Positions 22,148-30,654 are shown, counted from the stretch's first letter. The stretch: 43,913 nucleotides of DNA from Clostridiales bacterium UBA5888 (GCA_002431965.1 DJEW01000010.1:32477-76389); one strand, 5' to 3'. A program made the numbers and translations. Notes: generated by a model not told the origin, from the letters alone.

Positions 22148-23226
22148 AGAGAAAAGGAAAGCTGAACGCGAATTTTCAGCTCAAGTTTTCTGCCGCCGCA
22201 ACGCTGGGTGCGATCGCAGTCGTGATGATGACCTACGGCGTGGTGCATATTCTCAATGACGTGTGGGGCGTTTCTCTCGGCATGCCGATGGGCGTGAGGA
22301 TGCTCATTTTCGCGGTGGTGTTCGGCGTGGCGATCGCGGCGCTGCTAAACTACGCATTCATAAAACCGATGACGGATCTGGCAAATGCCATGCGCCGCGT
22401 CGCCGACGGCGACTTTGCCACGCAGCTTGAATGCAAGAGCGCGATAAGCGATGTGAAGGAGGTCTACGCCAGCTTCAACCTCATGGTCAGGGCGCTCGGA
22501 GAGACGGAGACGCTGCAGACGGACTTTGTCTCAAACGTCTCGCATGAGTTCAAAACCCCCATAAACGCCATAGAGGGCTATGCCTCGCTTCTGCAGGACA
22601 GCGAGCTGCCGCGTGAGCAGCAGGCGCAGTATGTCGGCAAGATAATCTTCAACACAAAGCGCCTTTCCGACCTTGTGGGGAATATACTTCTGCTCAGCAA
22701 GGTCAACAACAACAGCATCCGCCCGAGAGCGAGCGTATACCGTCTCGACGAGCAGATACGCCAGTCAGTGTTTGCGCTTGAGCGCAAGTGGACGGAGAAG
22801 AACATAGACTTTGACATTGAAATGGACGAGGTGGAATACTGCGGGTATGAGGGGCTGATGATACACGTCTGGTCAAATCTTATTGACAACGCCATCAAGT
22901 TCGATTCCTACGGCGGGTCGATAACCATGCGGCTGAAGAAGTCGGAAAGCAGCGTGGAATATTCCATCACGGATACGGGACCCGGCATCGCGCCGGAGGA
23001 GCAGGAGCGGATCTTTGCAAAATTTTATCAGGTGGACAGCTCCCACCGCGAGGAGGGCAACGGGCTTGGGCTCGCCCTTGTGAACAGGATAGTGAAAGCG
23101 AGCGGCGGCACGATCACGGTGGACAGCATGCCGGGTGCGGGCGCGTGCTTTACGGTGCGCCTGCCGCTGACTGTAGAGGGAACGCCGTATGCCGCGGCAG
23201 ATAAAGCAAGGGAGGATGACGCATGA
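22144..23226 (+). CDS. Sensor histidine kinase with a very small extracellular loop
   Basis: This 360-residue membrane kinase partners the regulator directly upstream. Two membrane helices (about 15-37 and 52-72) are separated by only about 14 residues outside. A HAMP linker follows (72-120, ending in a short coiled coil). HisKA has phospho-acceptor His134 (NVSHEFKTPINAIEGYASLL). The ATPase domain has the N box NLIDNAIKFDS, G1 DTGPGIAPEE, and G2 EGNGLGLALV. The absence of a real sensor domain suggests detection of changes within the membrane or through a partner protein, as in bacitracin-responsive kinases; that is inference. Its stop is one base before the SGNH hydrolase start. Confidence 0.93.
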   Translation: MKRKGKLNANFQLKFSAAATLGAIAVVMMTYGVVHILNDVWGVSLGMPMGVRMLIFAVVFGVAIAALLNYAFIKPMTDLANAMRRVADGDFATQLECKSAISDVKEVYASFNLMVRALGETETLQTDFVSNVSHEFKTPINAIEGYASLLQDSELPREQQAQYVGKIIFNTKRLSDLVGNILLLSKVNNNSIRPRASVYRLDEQIRQSVFALERKWTEKNIDFDIEMDEVEYCGYEGLMIHVWSNLIDNAIKFDSYGGSITMRLKKSESSVEYSITDTGPGIAPEEQERIFAKFYQVDSSHREEGNGLGLALVNRIVKASGGTITVDSMPGAGACFTVRLPLTVEGTPYAAADKAREDDA

Positions 23227-23227
23227 A

Positions 23228-23932
23228 ATGAAAATAACGATTTTTGGCGATTCCATACTTGAGGGCGTGCGCCTTGAGGACGGCAAATACACTCGCGCAC
23301 ACAGATTCATGAGCCTCTTTGAGGCGCAGCACGGCGTGCAGATAGACAATAAGTCCGTGTTCGGCTCGACGATAGACAAGGGAATGGCGCGGCTGCAAAA
23401 ATACCTTGAGCGCGCCGCGCTCGGCAGCTATACGGTCATAGAATTCGGCGGGAACGACAGCGCGTACCGATGGGATGAGGTCGCCGCAGACCCGGAGGGG
23501 GAGCATTTCTGCACCACGCCGCCGGAGCGCTTCGCCGCGATATATAAGGACATGATAGACCTCGTCTATAAAAACGGGAGCTGGCCAATACTCTGCACGC
23601 TGCCGCCGGTATCTTCGCGGCTGTATCTTGACTATGTGACGCGCGGCGGGCTGGACAAGGCGGCGATACTGCGATGGATGAACAACGACGTGGAGAGCAT
23701 ATCCCGCTGGCAGGAGGGATACAGCCGCATCGCGGAGGAGCTTGCGAAGGATCGCGGCTGCCTGCTGCTGGATATGCGCGCGCCGTTCCCGCCGTGCGGG
23801 GCGGAGCTGGAGGTGTACCTCTGCTCTGACGGCATGCACCCCAACCTTGCCGGGCAGCAGCTCATCTACAAGCAGGCGGTGCGCTTCTGGAACAAATTCA
23901 TGACAGCGCGCGGAGAGGCGAGCAAAGAGTAG
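23228..23932 (+). CDS. SGNH/GDSL-family hydrolase
   Basis: The protein has 234 residues and no signal peptide, so it should act in the cytoplasm. The SGNH blocks are complete: MKITIFGDSI with nucleophile Ser9 in block I, a Gly for the oxyanion hole, GGND in block III (IEFGGNDSAY), and DGMHPN in block V with the catalytic Asp and His. Members hydrolyse esters or remove acetyl groups from sugars and lipids; the substrate cannot be read from sequence. ATG 23228 is chosen because GGGAGG lies about 12 bases upstream and the core strand starts at once. ATG 23216, which overlaps the ribosome site, is less likely. Tight packing behind the kinase gene (one-base gap) places it in the two-component operon. 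Confidence 0.88.
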   Translation: MKITIFGDSILEGVRLEDGKYTRAHRFMSLFEAQHGVQIDNKSVFGSTIDKGMARLQKYLERAALGSYTVIEFGGNDSAYRWDEVAADPEGEHFCTTPPERFAAIYKDMIDLVYKNGSWPILCTLPPVSSRLYLDYVTRGGLDKAAILRWMNNDVESISRWQEGYSRIAEELAKDRGCLLLDMRAPFPPCGAELEVYLCSDGMHPNLAGQQLIYKQAVRFWNKFMTARGEASKE

Positions 23933-23942
23933 GACGGGGTAT

Positions 23943-24968
23943 ATGACGAAGAAAAAAAGCGGTATATTTTTCAGTATCGCCATACTGGCGGCGCTGCTTG
24001 GCATATGCTACTATGTGTTCCGCGACAAGCTGCCGGAGATAACGAACGCCATATCCGGCGTGCCGGCTGCGACGGTCGCGGCGATACTCTGCGCCGGCAT
24101 GGTGTATCAGCTTATTGACGCGGCGATGTGCCTTGTGCTTCTGCGCTCGCGCGTGCCGGCGCTCACATATGGCGAGGCGTTCGGGCTGACGATGACGGGG
24201 GTGTTCGGGCTTGTCTGCTCCAACAGCATTGTTACCATACCACTGCAAAGCCTGTATCTTCATACCGGCGGGCTGAATGTGGGGCACACGGTTGGGCTGA
24301 TGACCGTCAAATATATTTTCCACAAGGCGACGGTATTCCTTCTTGCATTGGTGCTGCTGCTTTTTAATTTCCAGTGGCTCAGCGCGAGCGTGCCGGGGGT
24401 AATGCGCTATCTTCTGCCGGGGTTTGCGGTGTGCTTTGCCATCATCACACTCCTCATTCTCCTTTGCACCTGGGACAAGCTCCGCCTTTTGCTGTATAAG
24501 ATCCTTGACAGGCTGCCCGACCGGGGCAGGTTCGGCGAGAAGAAAGCGGGCTGGCGCGAGAGCATCGATCTCATGTACACCGAGATGCACTTCCTTCTGC
24601 CTCAAAAGCGGCGCGTCGCGGCGATCATGGCGCTGAATGCGCTGAAATTCATGGCGGTGTACGCCGTGCCGTGGCTCGCGCTGCGCGCGCTGGGAGCGGC
24701 GGCGCCCGGCTTTGGACATACGGCGCTGCTGACCGCGCTCACATGGCTTATCGCGGGGGTGCTGCCGGCGGTGTCCGGGCTTGGTCCGCTGGACGTTGCG
24801 TTCGCGCTGCTTTTCGGGAATTTCGCCGCACAGAGCGATGTGAGCGCGGCGCTGGTTTTGTACCGCGCGTCAACATACTTTGTGCCGTTTGCGGTGAGTC
24901 TGCCGACGGTGTTCATAATGCAGCGGACGGTAACAAGACGGCTTGAGACAAAACGAAGCGCAGAATAA
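23943..24968 (+). CDS. YbhN/UPF0104-type flippase-like membrane protein
   Basis: This 341-residue membrane protein has about eight helices and belongs to the lysylphosphatidylglycerol-synthase transmembrane (UPF0104/YbhN) group, which includes the MprF flippase domain. Typical points are a first helix after a lysine cluster, YGEAFGLTMTGVFGLVCSNSIVTIPLQ (family helix three-four, normally NxxxPxxxG), HKATVFLLALVLL, and the late loop PAVSGLGPLDVAFALLF, standing for the family motif P-x-P-G-G-x-G-x-x-E with the Glu replaced by Asp. No C-terminal aminoacyltransferase domain is present. It may move a lipid or lipid-linked molecule across the membrane. It starts 10 bases after the SGNH hydrolase stop, so it is probably in the same operon; a joint envelope-lipid function is inferred. 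Confidence 0.82.
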   Translation: MTKKKSGIFFSIAILAALLGICYYVFRDKLPEITNAISGVPAATVAAILCAGMVYQLIDAAMCLVLLRSRVPALTYGEAFGLTMTGVFGLVCSNSIVTIPLQSLYLHTGGLNVGHTVGLMTVKYIFHKATVFLLALVLLLFNFQWLSASVPGVMRYLLPGFAVCFAIITLLILLCTWDKLRLLLYKILDRLPDRGRFGEKKAGWRESIDLMYTEMHFLLPQKRRVAAIMALNALKFMAVYAVPWLALRALGAAAPGFGHTALLTALTWLIAGVLPAVSGLGPLDVAFALLFGNFAAQSDVSAALVLYRASTYFVPFAVSLPTVFIMQRTVTRRLETKRSAE

Positions 24969-25021
24969 ACGGCAGCGGCATCTGAGCCGTGTTTTGCTGA
25001 CATAAGACAGGAGAGAGATAA

Positions 25022-25969
25022 ATGAGCTTTTATGAGACCGCATGGGTGATATTCATCTATTCTTTCCTCGGCTGGTGCGCCGAGGTGGTGTTCGCCGCCT
25101 GCCGGCGCGGCATATTCGTCAACCGCGGCTTCCTCAACGGCCCCGTTTGCCCGATCTACGGCTTTGGCGTGGCGCTGGTGCTGTGGCTTCTGGAGCCGGT
25201 GAAGTCGAATTTCTTTTTGCTGTTTTTCGGCAGCATGCTGCTGACAACGGCGCTGGAATTCATTATCGGCTTTATAATGGAGAGCTTTTTCCACGACAAA
25301 TGGTGGGACTATTCCAGCAACCCCTTCAACATCAAGGGCTATGTCTGCCTTGAGTTTTCGATCATATGGGGGCTGGCATGCGTGCTTGTGGTTGACGTCA
25401 TCCACCCGATAATACAGAAGCTCATCGACGCTGTTCCGGTGAACGCCGGCTGGTGGCTTATCGGAATATTCGCCGTTATAATGGCGGCGGACGCGCTCAT
25501 CACGCTTATAGAGCTTCTGAAGCTGCCAAAGCGCTTCAAGGCAGTGGACGAGCTGGAGAAGATGATGACCGCCGTGTCCGACACGGTTGGCGAAAAGGTG
25601 CTCTACGAGGGGTATGACCGCGCGAAGGAGCGCCGTCAGGCATTCGAGGAGCGCCATCCCGAGCTTGCCGAAAAGAGCAGGGAGGCAGTGCAGGATGTGC
25701 TTGAAAAGCGCAGCGAGATAAACACAGCCCTGCGCGAGCGCGAGGATGAGCGCGACGAGCGCCGCGCCCAGCGCCGCAGCGAGCTTGAGGCGCGCATAAA
25801 CGGCATACTGAGCCATAACATTGTTCACGAGCGCATTGCCCGCGCGTACCCGCAGCTTGCCGAGGGCGAGCATAACGGTCTGCACTTCCGCCAGCTTATC
25901 GAGCGCGCAGATATGCGCCGCAAAGAGAAAAAGGACGACAGAAAGAAGAACAAAAAGAGCGCCGGCTGA
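25022..25969 (+). CDS. CmpB-type (putative ABC permease family) membrane protein
   Basis: This 315-residue protein of the ABC_trans_CmpB (PF06541) type is common in Firmicutes and often annotated as a permease without proof. Five or so N-terminal helices hold the family features: FIYSFLGWCAEVVFAACRRG, FVNRGFLNGPVCPIYGFG, LEFIIGFIMESFFHDKWWDYS and FNIKGYVCLEFSIIWGLAC. The C-terminal 120 residues (about 195-315) are a highly charged Glu/Arg helix-rich cytoplasmic tail ending in a basic cluster, longer than in many relatives and possibly a coiled coil. AGGAGAG lies about 6 bases before ATG 25022. The strong terminator right after it closes the operon that seems to start with the response regulator. 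Confidence 0.85.
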   Translation: MSFYETAWVIFIYSFLGWCAEVVFAACRRGIFVNRGFLNGPVCPIYGFGVALVLWLLEPVKSNFFLLFFGSMLLTTALEFIIGFIMESFFHDKWWDYSSNPFNIKGYVCLEFSIIWGLACVLVVDVIHPIIQKLIDAVPVNAGWWLIGIFAVIMAADALITLIELLKLPKRFKAVDELEKMMTAVSDTVGEKVLYEGYDRAKERRQAFEERHPELAEKSREAVQDVLEKRSEINTALREREDERDERRAQRRSELEARINGILSHNIVHERIARAYPQLAEGEHNGLHFRQLIERADMRRKEKKDDRKKNKKSAG

Positions 25970-25983
25970 CGGCGAGGATATTG

Positions 25984-26017
25984 AAAAAACAGCATCGGAC
26001 GACCGGTGCTGTTTTTT
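25984..26017. terminator. Strong bidirectional terminator
   Basis: A perfect 15-bp stem (AAAAAACAGCATCGG at 25984-25998, complement at 26003-26017) has a four-base loop and ends in six T residues on either strand. It lies between the convergent stops at 25969 and 26044. Confidence 0.93.
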
Positions 26018-26043
26018 CGTGCATATCTGATTTTCCGTTCTGA

Positions 26044-26589
26044 TTACCGTCTGCGGCGCTCGTCGATGCGCCGTATCTGCCGCGCTCCGGCGTCCATCGC
26101 GCGCCGGAGCGGGCGATAGAGCACGAGCGTGAGCACAAAGTTGCCGATACAGTGGCGTATGTCAAAGGGAATACCGGAAATGAAGTAGGAAAAGGCCATG
26201 CTCCATCCGCCGATGAAAAGATACGGGATGGAGCAGCCCGCCCCGAAGAAGAGCCCATGCAGCGCCGCGACGATCGCCCAGACAACGGCGGAGTCATTGC
26301 GCCGCATAATGACAGCGGCGGCGGCAAGGATCGGCCACAGGTACATGTACGACACCACCCACAGCCCGAAGCCCCACATCAGCCCCTCCAGCACGACAAA
26401 TACGAACACCGCGTACATCACCTTCCAGCCGAAGTATATGGCGGTGAGGATGATGAGCACGTCCGTCATGTGAAAATTCCGGATGGGGGAGAGCGCGACC
26501 TGCATCACAAACATCATCGCGCCCATAAGCGCGAGCAGGCACAGCTCGCGCGCGCTGAGCCTACCAGCCGGTGGTGAAGGTGATCTCAT
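26044..26589 (-). CDS. ECF transporter S component-like membrane protein
   Basis: The 181-residue membrane protein has about six helices. Its N-terminal pattern ARELCLLALMGAMMFVMQVALSP has the small-residue helix used by S components to dock on the EcfT coupling protein. It is followed by FHMTDVLIILTAIYFGWKVMYAV and ends in a basic tail. No EcfA or EcfT gene is in the window, as usual for group II S components that share one energising module. The substrate is not evident. The neighbouring DUF4430 protein is of a domain type related to cobalamin-binding intrinsic factor, which makes a corrinoid a possible cargo. Its ATG overlaps the end of the DUF4430 gene by 29 bases, so translation is probably coupled; the internal Met22 is an alternative start. 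Confidence 0.78.
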   Translation of the reverse strand: MRSPSPPAGRLSARELCLLALMGAMMFVMQVALSPIRNFHMTDVLIILTAIYFGWKVMYAVFVFVVLEGLMWGFGLWVVSYMYLWPILAAAAVIMRRNDSAVVWAIVAALHGLFFGAGCSIPYLFIGGWSMAFSYFISGIPFDIRHCIGNFVLTLVLYRPLRRAMDAGARQIRRIDERRRR

Positions 26590-26956
26590 AGTGATCGCCG
26601 TCTTGTATCATCGTGTCGTCAACGCCGGTGGGAAGCATTTCGCCGTCCTTGGTGAAGCACCACCACTGCTGCTGGCTGTCGTCGGCGCTCTCGCCGTCAA
26701 CTGTGGTGACATAGAGCCCATAACTGCTGTCTTCGCCCTCGATGAGGTTTTCCTGCTCAAGTGCTCCGCGCAGGTTTTCACTGTCGGTGTCAATTGAAAA
26801 GTCCTTTGTGCTGCCGTCGGCATGGATGACGGCGACGTCAATGTGCTTGCCGCCTTCGACGCCCTGCGGCATATAGGCGCTGTGCAGCGCGAGCGCGCCC
26901 GCGATCAGCGCTGCCAGCACGACAAGCGCAATGATTATCTTTGTTGTTTTTTTCAT
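26561..26956 (-). CDS. DUF4430 domain protein, membrane anchored
   Basis: The 131-residue protein has an N-terminal membrane helix (IIIALVVLAALIAGALAL) with no lipobox, then one DUF4430 domain outside the cell. Visible features are HIDVAVIHADGSTKDFSI, ENLRGALEQENLIEGEDSSYGLYVTTVDG and QQWWCFTKDGEMLPTGVDDTMIQDGDHYEITFT. The WWxFxxxGxxxxxGxDD pattern is typical. This domain resembles the C-terminal domain of eukaryotic intrinsic factor and transcobalamin, so ligand capture at the cell surface for the S component encoded next is a sensible guess. AGGAGAAC stands about 7 bases before ATG 26956. It follows the Lgt-like gene by 64 bases on the same strand; whether they share a transcript is unclear. 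Confidence 0.85.
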   Translation of the reverse strand: MKKTTKIIIALVVLAALIAGALALHSAYMPQGVEGGKHIDVAVIHADGSTKDFSIDTDSENLRGALEQENLIEGEDSSYGLYVTTVDGESADDSQQQWWCFTKDGEMLPTGVDDTMIQDGDHYEITFTTGW

Positions 26957-27020
26957 TTTGTGTTCTCCTGTTCCTGTTTATCGTTTATATTCTTTCTTTA
27001 TTATGCGGTGTCGTCTTAAG

Positions 27021-28025
27021 TCAGCATTCCTTCCAGTGCCTGCGCTCGCAGCAGGTCAGATACATCAGGTATACGCACGCGCTCATGGCGCAGATTCCGA
27101 TGAACATGAATAAATAGCACCGTCCGTACCAGTCGCCATGGCGCTGCACGAAATATTCACTCAGCCCTACGCACACAAGCGAGAGAAAGTATCCTGCCCA
27201 CAGCGCCCAGTGGCGCGCGCCGCGCCCGTTGACCCGGATGGACACGCGGCTGTAGTGGATGAGTATGATGAGAACGGTTATCGCAGCTGCCATCTGCACA
27301 ATGCTGACAAAGCCGTTGAAGTGCATGAAGCTGGAGTCGTAGCGCGTGCTGTCGAGAATAAGCTCCGCGGCGCTGAACATGAGAAGAAACATCCGCATGG
27401 TGTGCCCGTCGCTCGATTCTCCGCCGCGCATGGGGAGACTGCGCCGCGAAAAATAGAATTTCATCAGCACGAACGCTGCCGCGAGCATCACGAGAAATTC
27501 CACAAAGAATGTTGCAAAGCGGTAATCCGGCGCGCCGTTTATGTAGATGGGCGAGGCGAGAGGCAGATGCTGCAGAGCCGTCGCCTTGATGGCGATCTTG
27601 CCGCGGCAGGAGCTGTTGAAGAGCGCCGACAGCCGGATGAACGCCACGCACAGCGCCGCGCCCGGGGCGACGGAGTCCATCATGCGCGGCACGTTGTCCG
27701 TAAAGCCCAGTTTCCCGACGAGAAGCGCCGCCAGCAGCGTGCCAAGCAGCGCGCCCGGCAGGCAGTATCCGCCGGCGGAATAGTCCGTCAGCGCGCCCCA
27801 CAGCCCGGCGTACTGCTCGGCATGGCAGTACCAGTGAATAATGCGGCACAGCGGCACGGAGAAGAGCACTGCCAGCGGCAGCAGCACCCACAGCGCCTTG
27901 CCCGAGCCGACATACGAGGTGTATAGCGAGTAGCTGAGCGCAAAGCACGCTGCCACGCCAAGTGCAATTATGATGCCGCTCCAATAGATGACGGTGCTGC
28001 CGGAGTATATGGCTATTCCGTTCAT
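27021..28025 (-). CDS. Lgt-like membrane protein with altered active-site residues
   Basis: This 334-residue, seven-to-eight-helix protein has the order of segments found in prolipoprotein diacylglyceryl transferase: GGYCLPGALLGTLLAALLVG, then DSVAPGAALCVAFIRLSALFN. In true Lgt the first segment has a His in GGxxFHGG; here Pro-Gly takes its place. The signature GRxGNFxNGE reads IRLSALFNSS, keeping the Arg but losing the first Asn and the Glu. Housekeeping diacylglyceryl transfer is therefore unlikely, and this is best called a diverged paralogue. The lipoproteins in this window would need a genuine Lgt elsewhere. GGAGG lies 7 bases before ATG 28025, and the start overlaps the stop of the NAGPA gene (ATGA), so the two are coupled. 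Confidence 0.75.
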   Translation of the reverse strand: MNGIAIYSGSTVIYWSGIIIALGVAACFALSYSLYTSYVGSGKALWVLLPLAVLFSVPLCRIIHWYCHAEQYAGLWGALTDYSAGGYCLPGALLGTLLAALLVGKLGFTDNVPRMMDSVAPGAALCVAFIRLSALFNSSCRGKIAIKATALQHLPLASPIYINGAPDYRFATFFVEFLVMLAAAFVLMKFYFSRRSLPMRGGESSDGHTMRMFLLMFSAAELILDSTRYDSSFMHFNGFVSIVQMAAAITVLIILIHYSRVSIRVNGRGARHWALWAGYFLSLVCVGLSEYFVQRHGDWYGRCYLFMFIGICAMSACVYLMYLTCCERRHWKEC

Positions 28026-29716
28026 CCTGACACCTCCGATTCGGGTATTGCCGTGGCAAAGTAGATTATATCGCTGACCGTGCGCTCATAGCCGAAGTCA
28101 ACGTGATTGATGGGCTCATCCTGAAAAACGATCTCAGAGGTCTGCCCACCGTCAAGGTTATACGCCTTGACGCAGCCCTTTTCCGCCATGAAGCGCGCAA
28201 ACTCGTTGACCTTTGCGCGCGGGCGGCCGTCGGTGTGATTGACTGTCATGAGCAGGTAGTGCAGCTCGTCCGTCATGCCGATGCCGGCGCGGGAGTATTC
28301 AAGATCCATTTCGCCGATGGGGTAGCCGTCGCACTGCTGCACTTCGCCGTTATCCACGAGCACCGGACCGAACGACAGCGAGAACACCACGTCGTTGTCG
28401 GCAATATACTGCTGCACCGCGGCATCGCCCGTCAGCTCGCCCGCACGCGAGAAGAGCATATCGCCCCCTGCCGTGATAAAGCAGGTGTCCAGCTTCTCCC
28501 CGTCGTTGCGGAATAGCTGCCTCTGATATACGGTCACGCCTATCTGGCGGAACGCATAGAAGTCCGCATTCGCCGCAACGACGGCGTTCGCCGCCTCGGC
28601 AAGCTCCGTGGCGTAAAGCTGCACGGACGAGCCGTAGGTGTCCTCGGTGAGCTTTCGCCTGAACTGCGACCCGTCGGCGATCTTGACCTCTGCCAGCGTC
28701 GCGCAGCGCTCCTCGATTATCTCCTTCCAGACGATGACGAGAATGGTAGAATCGCGGTAATAGTAGATCTCCGTGCCGGGATAGAACGGCAGATCCGGCT
28801 GCCAGACGGTCTGCTGCCCGTCCAGAAGCTCCGCCGCCGCGTCAATGACGCCCTGCACGACAGCAGGGTCGGTCGTCGTGCCGAAGGCGGCCGGATTTGG
28901 CTTGGGAGCGACGGTGTCCGTCTCGGCTATCTTATAGATTTTCTTTATGTACGTCAGATCGCCCAGCGCGTCGCTGGCGGCGTTATTGACGTACACGTCG
29001 AGCTTGCTGGTGAGGTTGAGGTTGTTCTGCGCTTTTGCGGCGGTCGAAGTGCCGGAGTCGGGGTGAATATTGACGCCGACCCATAAAAACGTGAACACAG
29101 TCAGCACTGTGAACACGGCGGCGAGAATGCCCTTTGCCGGGGTATCGGTCCGCTCGCGCCGTGCATATACGCGCTGCTGCGCCTCGGCGGCATCGCGGTT
29201 CTTCTGCCGGAGAGCGGATTTCTGCGCGTCAAGCCTTGCCTGCTTGTCCTCCGCCTTTTTTTGCAATGTCGCCGCGCGGCGCTTTTCGCCCGGCGTGAAA
29301 AGCCGGTCAGGGTCAACGCTCTGCGCCGAGGGAGAACGCTTGCTGCCCGCGCCGGGCACTGCCCACGCCTCCGGCGGGCGGTACGTTTTGCCGGCGGGCT
29401 TGAACTCCGGGGTGAACTCCTCTCTGCCGCCGTCCGGGGCGTTTTCGCGCGGCGGCGCGGGACACTCCGCAGCGGTCTTTTTTTTGCGCGACGAGAGGTA
29501 GTCCTCCAGCTGCGACACATCGACGTAATACTGCGCTCCGTCGTGACCTTCCGCTCCTCCGGCGGATTCGCGCGGCTTTGCCGCTTCGCTCTCCGGTGCA
29601 GCGGGGGTCTTCGCCTCCGGCTTTGACGCGCCGCCAGACAGAGAGTCTGAATAAGAAGAGAACTCGGCAAGTATGGCTTCGAGATCGGAATTGAAATCGT
29701 TGGTTGTGTTGCTCAT
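28022..29716 (-). CDS. Phosphodiester glycosidase (NAGPA/DUF2233) family membrane protein
   Basis: This 564-residue protein is tethered by one membrane helix (195-217, GILAAVFTVLTVFTFLWVGVNI). The first 190 residues are cytoplasmic, charged and Pro/Ala-rich, with a coiled-coil-like stretch (RRAATLQKKAEDKQARLDAQK). Outside, the last 240 residues form the NAGPA domain, related to the human enzyme that uncovers mannose-6-phosphate and to bacterial sugar-phosphodiesterases. Signature stretches are DTCFITAGGDM, SLSFGPVLVDNGE, SRAGIGMTDELHYLLMTVN, and the final VKAYNLDGGQTSEIVF. It may cleave sugar phosphodiesters in wall polymers. ATG 29716 (MSNTTNDF) is preferred to a longer frame that runs into the upstream gene. 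It lies between the NTF2-like membrane protein and the Lgt-like gene in one operon. Confidence 0.85.
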   Translation of the reverse strand: MSNTTNDFNSDLEAILAEFSSYSDSLSGGASKPEAKTPAAPESEAAKPRESAGGAEGHDGAQYYVDVSQLEDYLSSRKKKTAAECPAPPRENAPDGGREEFTPEFKPAGKTYRPPEAWAVPGAGSKRSPSAQSVDPDRLFTPGEKRRAATLQKKAEDKQARLDAQKSALRQKNRDAAEAQQRVYARRERTDTPAKGILAAVFTVLTVFTFLWVGVNIHPDSGTSTAAKAQNNLNLTSKLDVYVNNAASDALGDLTYIKKIYKIAETDTVAPKPNPAAFGTTTDPAVVQGVIDAAAELLDGQQTVWQPDLPFYPGTEIYYYRDSTILVIVWKEIIEERCATLAEVKIADGSQFRRKLTEDTYGSSVQLYATELAEAANAVVAANADFYAFRQIGVTVYQRQLFRNDGEKLDTCFITAGGDMLFSRAGELTGDAAVQQYIADNDVVFSLSFGPVLVDNGEVQQCDGYPIGEMDLEYSRAGIGMTDELHYLLMTVNHTDGRPRAKVNEFARFMAEKGCVKAYNLDGGQTSEIVFQDEPINHVDFGYERTVSDIIYFATAIPESEVSG

Positions 29717-29733
29717 GGTGTGTCTCCGAACGG

Positions 29734-30564
29734 TCAGTATGCCACGCCGCCCATGAGGGCGTTGAGCATGGTCTGGTTTGTGACGATGAGCCATTGCCCG
29801 CCGCTGTATGTCAGCTCAATGTCGATCGCGGCGGCGGTGCAGTAGCTGTCGGCGTGGCTCAGCACGGAATTGAGCGATGTGCTGTACGCCTCCTCGGTCA
29901 CGCTGGGGAGGTATTTGTCGTTCTCGTCGTATACTTCGCTGCGCGGGCGGCTCTCGACGATTTTTTCAAGATTGCGCTGCACGCCGTCCTCCACACTTGC
30001 TTCGAGCGAGGCAAGGTCGAGATACTTCACGCGGACGGTTTGCGTTGCGCTCAGACGGTCGCGCTCCGCCTCTCCGACGAGTGTATAATCATAGCTCGCC
30101 TTCAGCGCGTCGTACACGAGCGCGGCATTCTCGGATGACGGAGCGGTCTCCAGCCCAAGCCCGGTATAATCGCTCAGACAGGAGTACGCCGTGGGATAGT
30201 CGCCTGCGATGATGGCGTCATAAAACCTTTTGACGGTGTCGGCGGGGTCGCCCTCTACCTTGGAATATAGCGTGCCGACGGACGAGCCGATGATGGCGAA
30301 AAGCATCGCCGTGCCTGAGAAGATGATTGCCAGCACCGCCCACGACACGCGCAGCATCCCGCTGCGCCCCAGGCGCACCGCCGCCGCCATTGCAGCGAAC
30401 ATTAAAACCACGATGAGAAACGCCGTTATCAGCGCGGCGGTGTTCGGGCTTTTTTCCACGGTCTCCTCATAATATGTCTGCGCTGTGGCGTGCGCCTCAG
30501 GGGAGCACCAGAGCGCCGTGCCCAGCGCCGGTATAAACGGAATGAATCTTTTTAAATGCCTCAT
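29734..30564 (-). CDS. Membrane protein with NTF2-like extracellular domain
   Basis: This 276-residue protein is first in the operon with the NAGPA and Lgt-like genes. A signal or anchor helix (FIPFIPALGTALWC) is followed by two membrane helices (about 50-72 and 80-108). The last 150 residues begin DPADTVKRFYDAIIAGDYPTAYSCLSDYTGL, the start typical of NTF2/SnoaL-type (DUF4878-like) domains in secreted Firmicute proteins, and end in a strand pattern with LTYSGGQWLIV. ATG 30564 is chosen for GGAGAAAAGGC just upstream; the frame opens earlier at 30597 without a site. A promoter is seen at 30603-30631. The name of the family beyond the NTF2-like fold is not clear. Confidence 0.75.
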   Translation of the reverse strand: MRHLKRFIPFIPALGTALWCSPEAHATAQTYYEETVEKSPNTAALITAFLIVVLMFAAMAAAVRLGRSGMLRVSWAVLAIIFSGTAMLFAIIGSSVGTLYSKVEGDPADTVKRFYDAIIAGDYPTAYSCLSDYTGLGLETAPSSENAALVYDALKASYDYTLVGEAERDRLSATQTVRVKYLDLASLEASVEDGVQRNLEKIVESRPRSEVYDENDKYLPSVTEEAYSTSLNSVLSHADSYCTAAAIDIELTYSGGQWLIVTNQTMLNALMGGVAY

Positions 30565-30602
30565 GCCTTTTCTCCAGATGTGTGATAGTGCATACAAATT
30601 GT

Positions 30603-30631
30603 ATTTTACAATTTCCGTGCTGATAATTCAA
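30603..30631 (-). promoter_or_regulatory. Promoter of the NTF2-NAGPA-Lgt-like operon
   Basis: On the minus strand TTGAAT (complement of 30626-30631) and TAAAAT (complement of 30603-30608) are 17 bp apart, about 40 bases before ATG 30564. Confidence 0.6.
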
Positions 30632-30654
30632 GAGAAAGCTTTGAAAAACATTTC

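Noticed and set aside
27021..28025. Naming the Lgt-like gene lgt
   Set aside because: The His of the GGxxFHGG loop and the Asn and Glu of the GRxGNFxNGE signature are replaced, so the housekeeping function cannot be supported.
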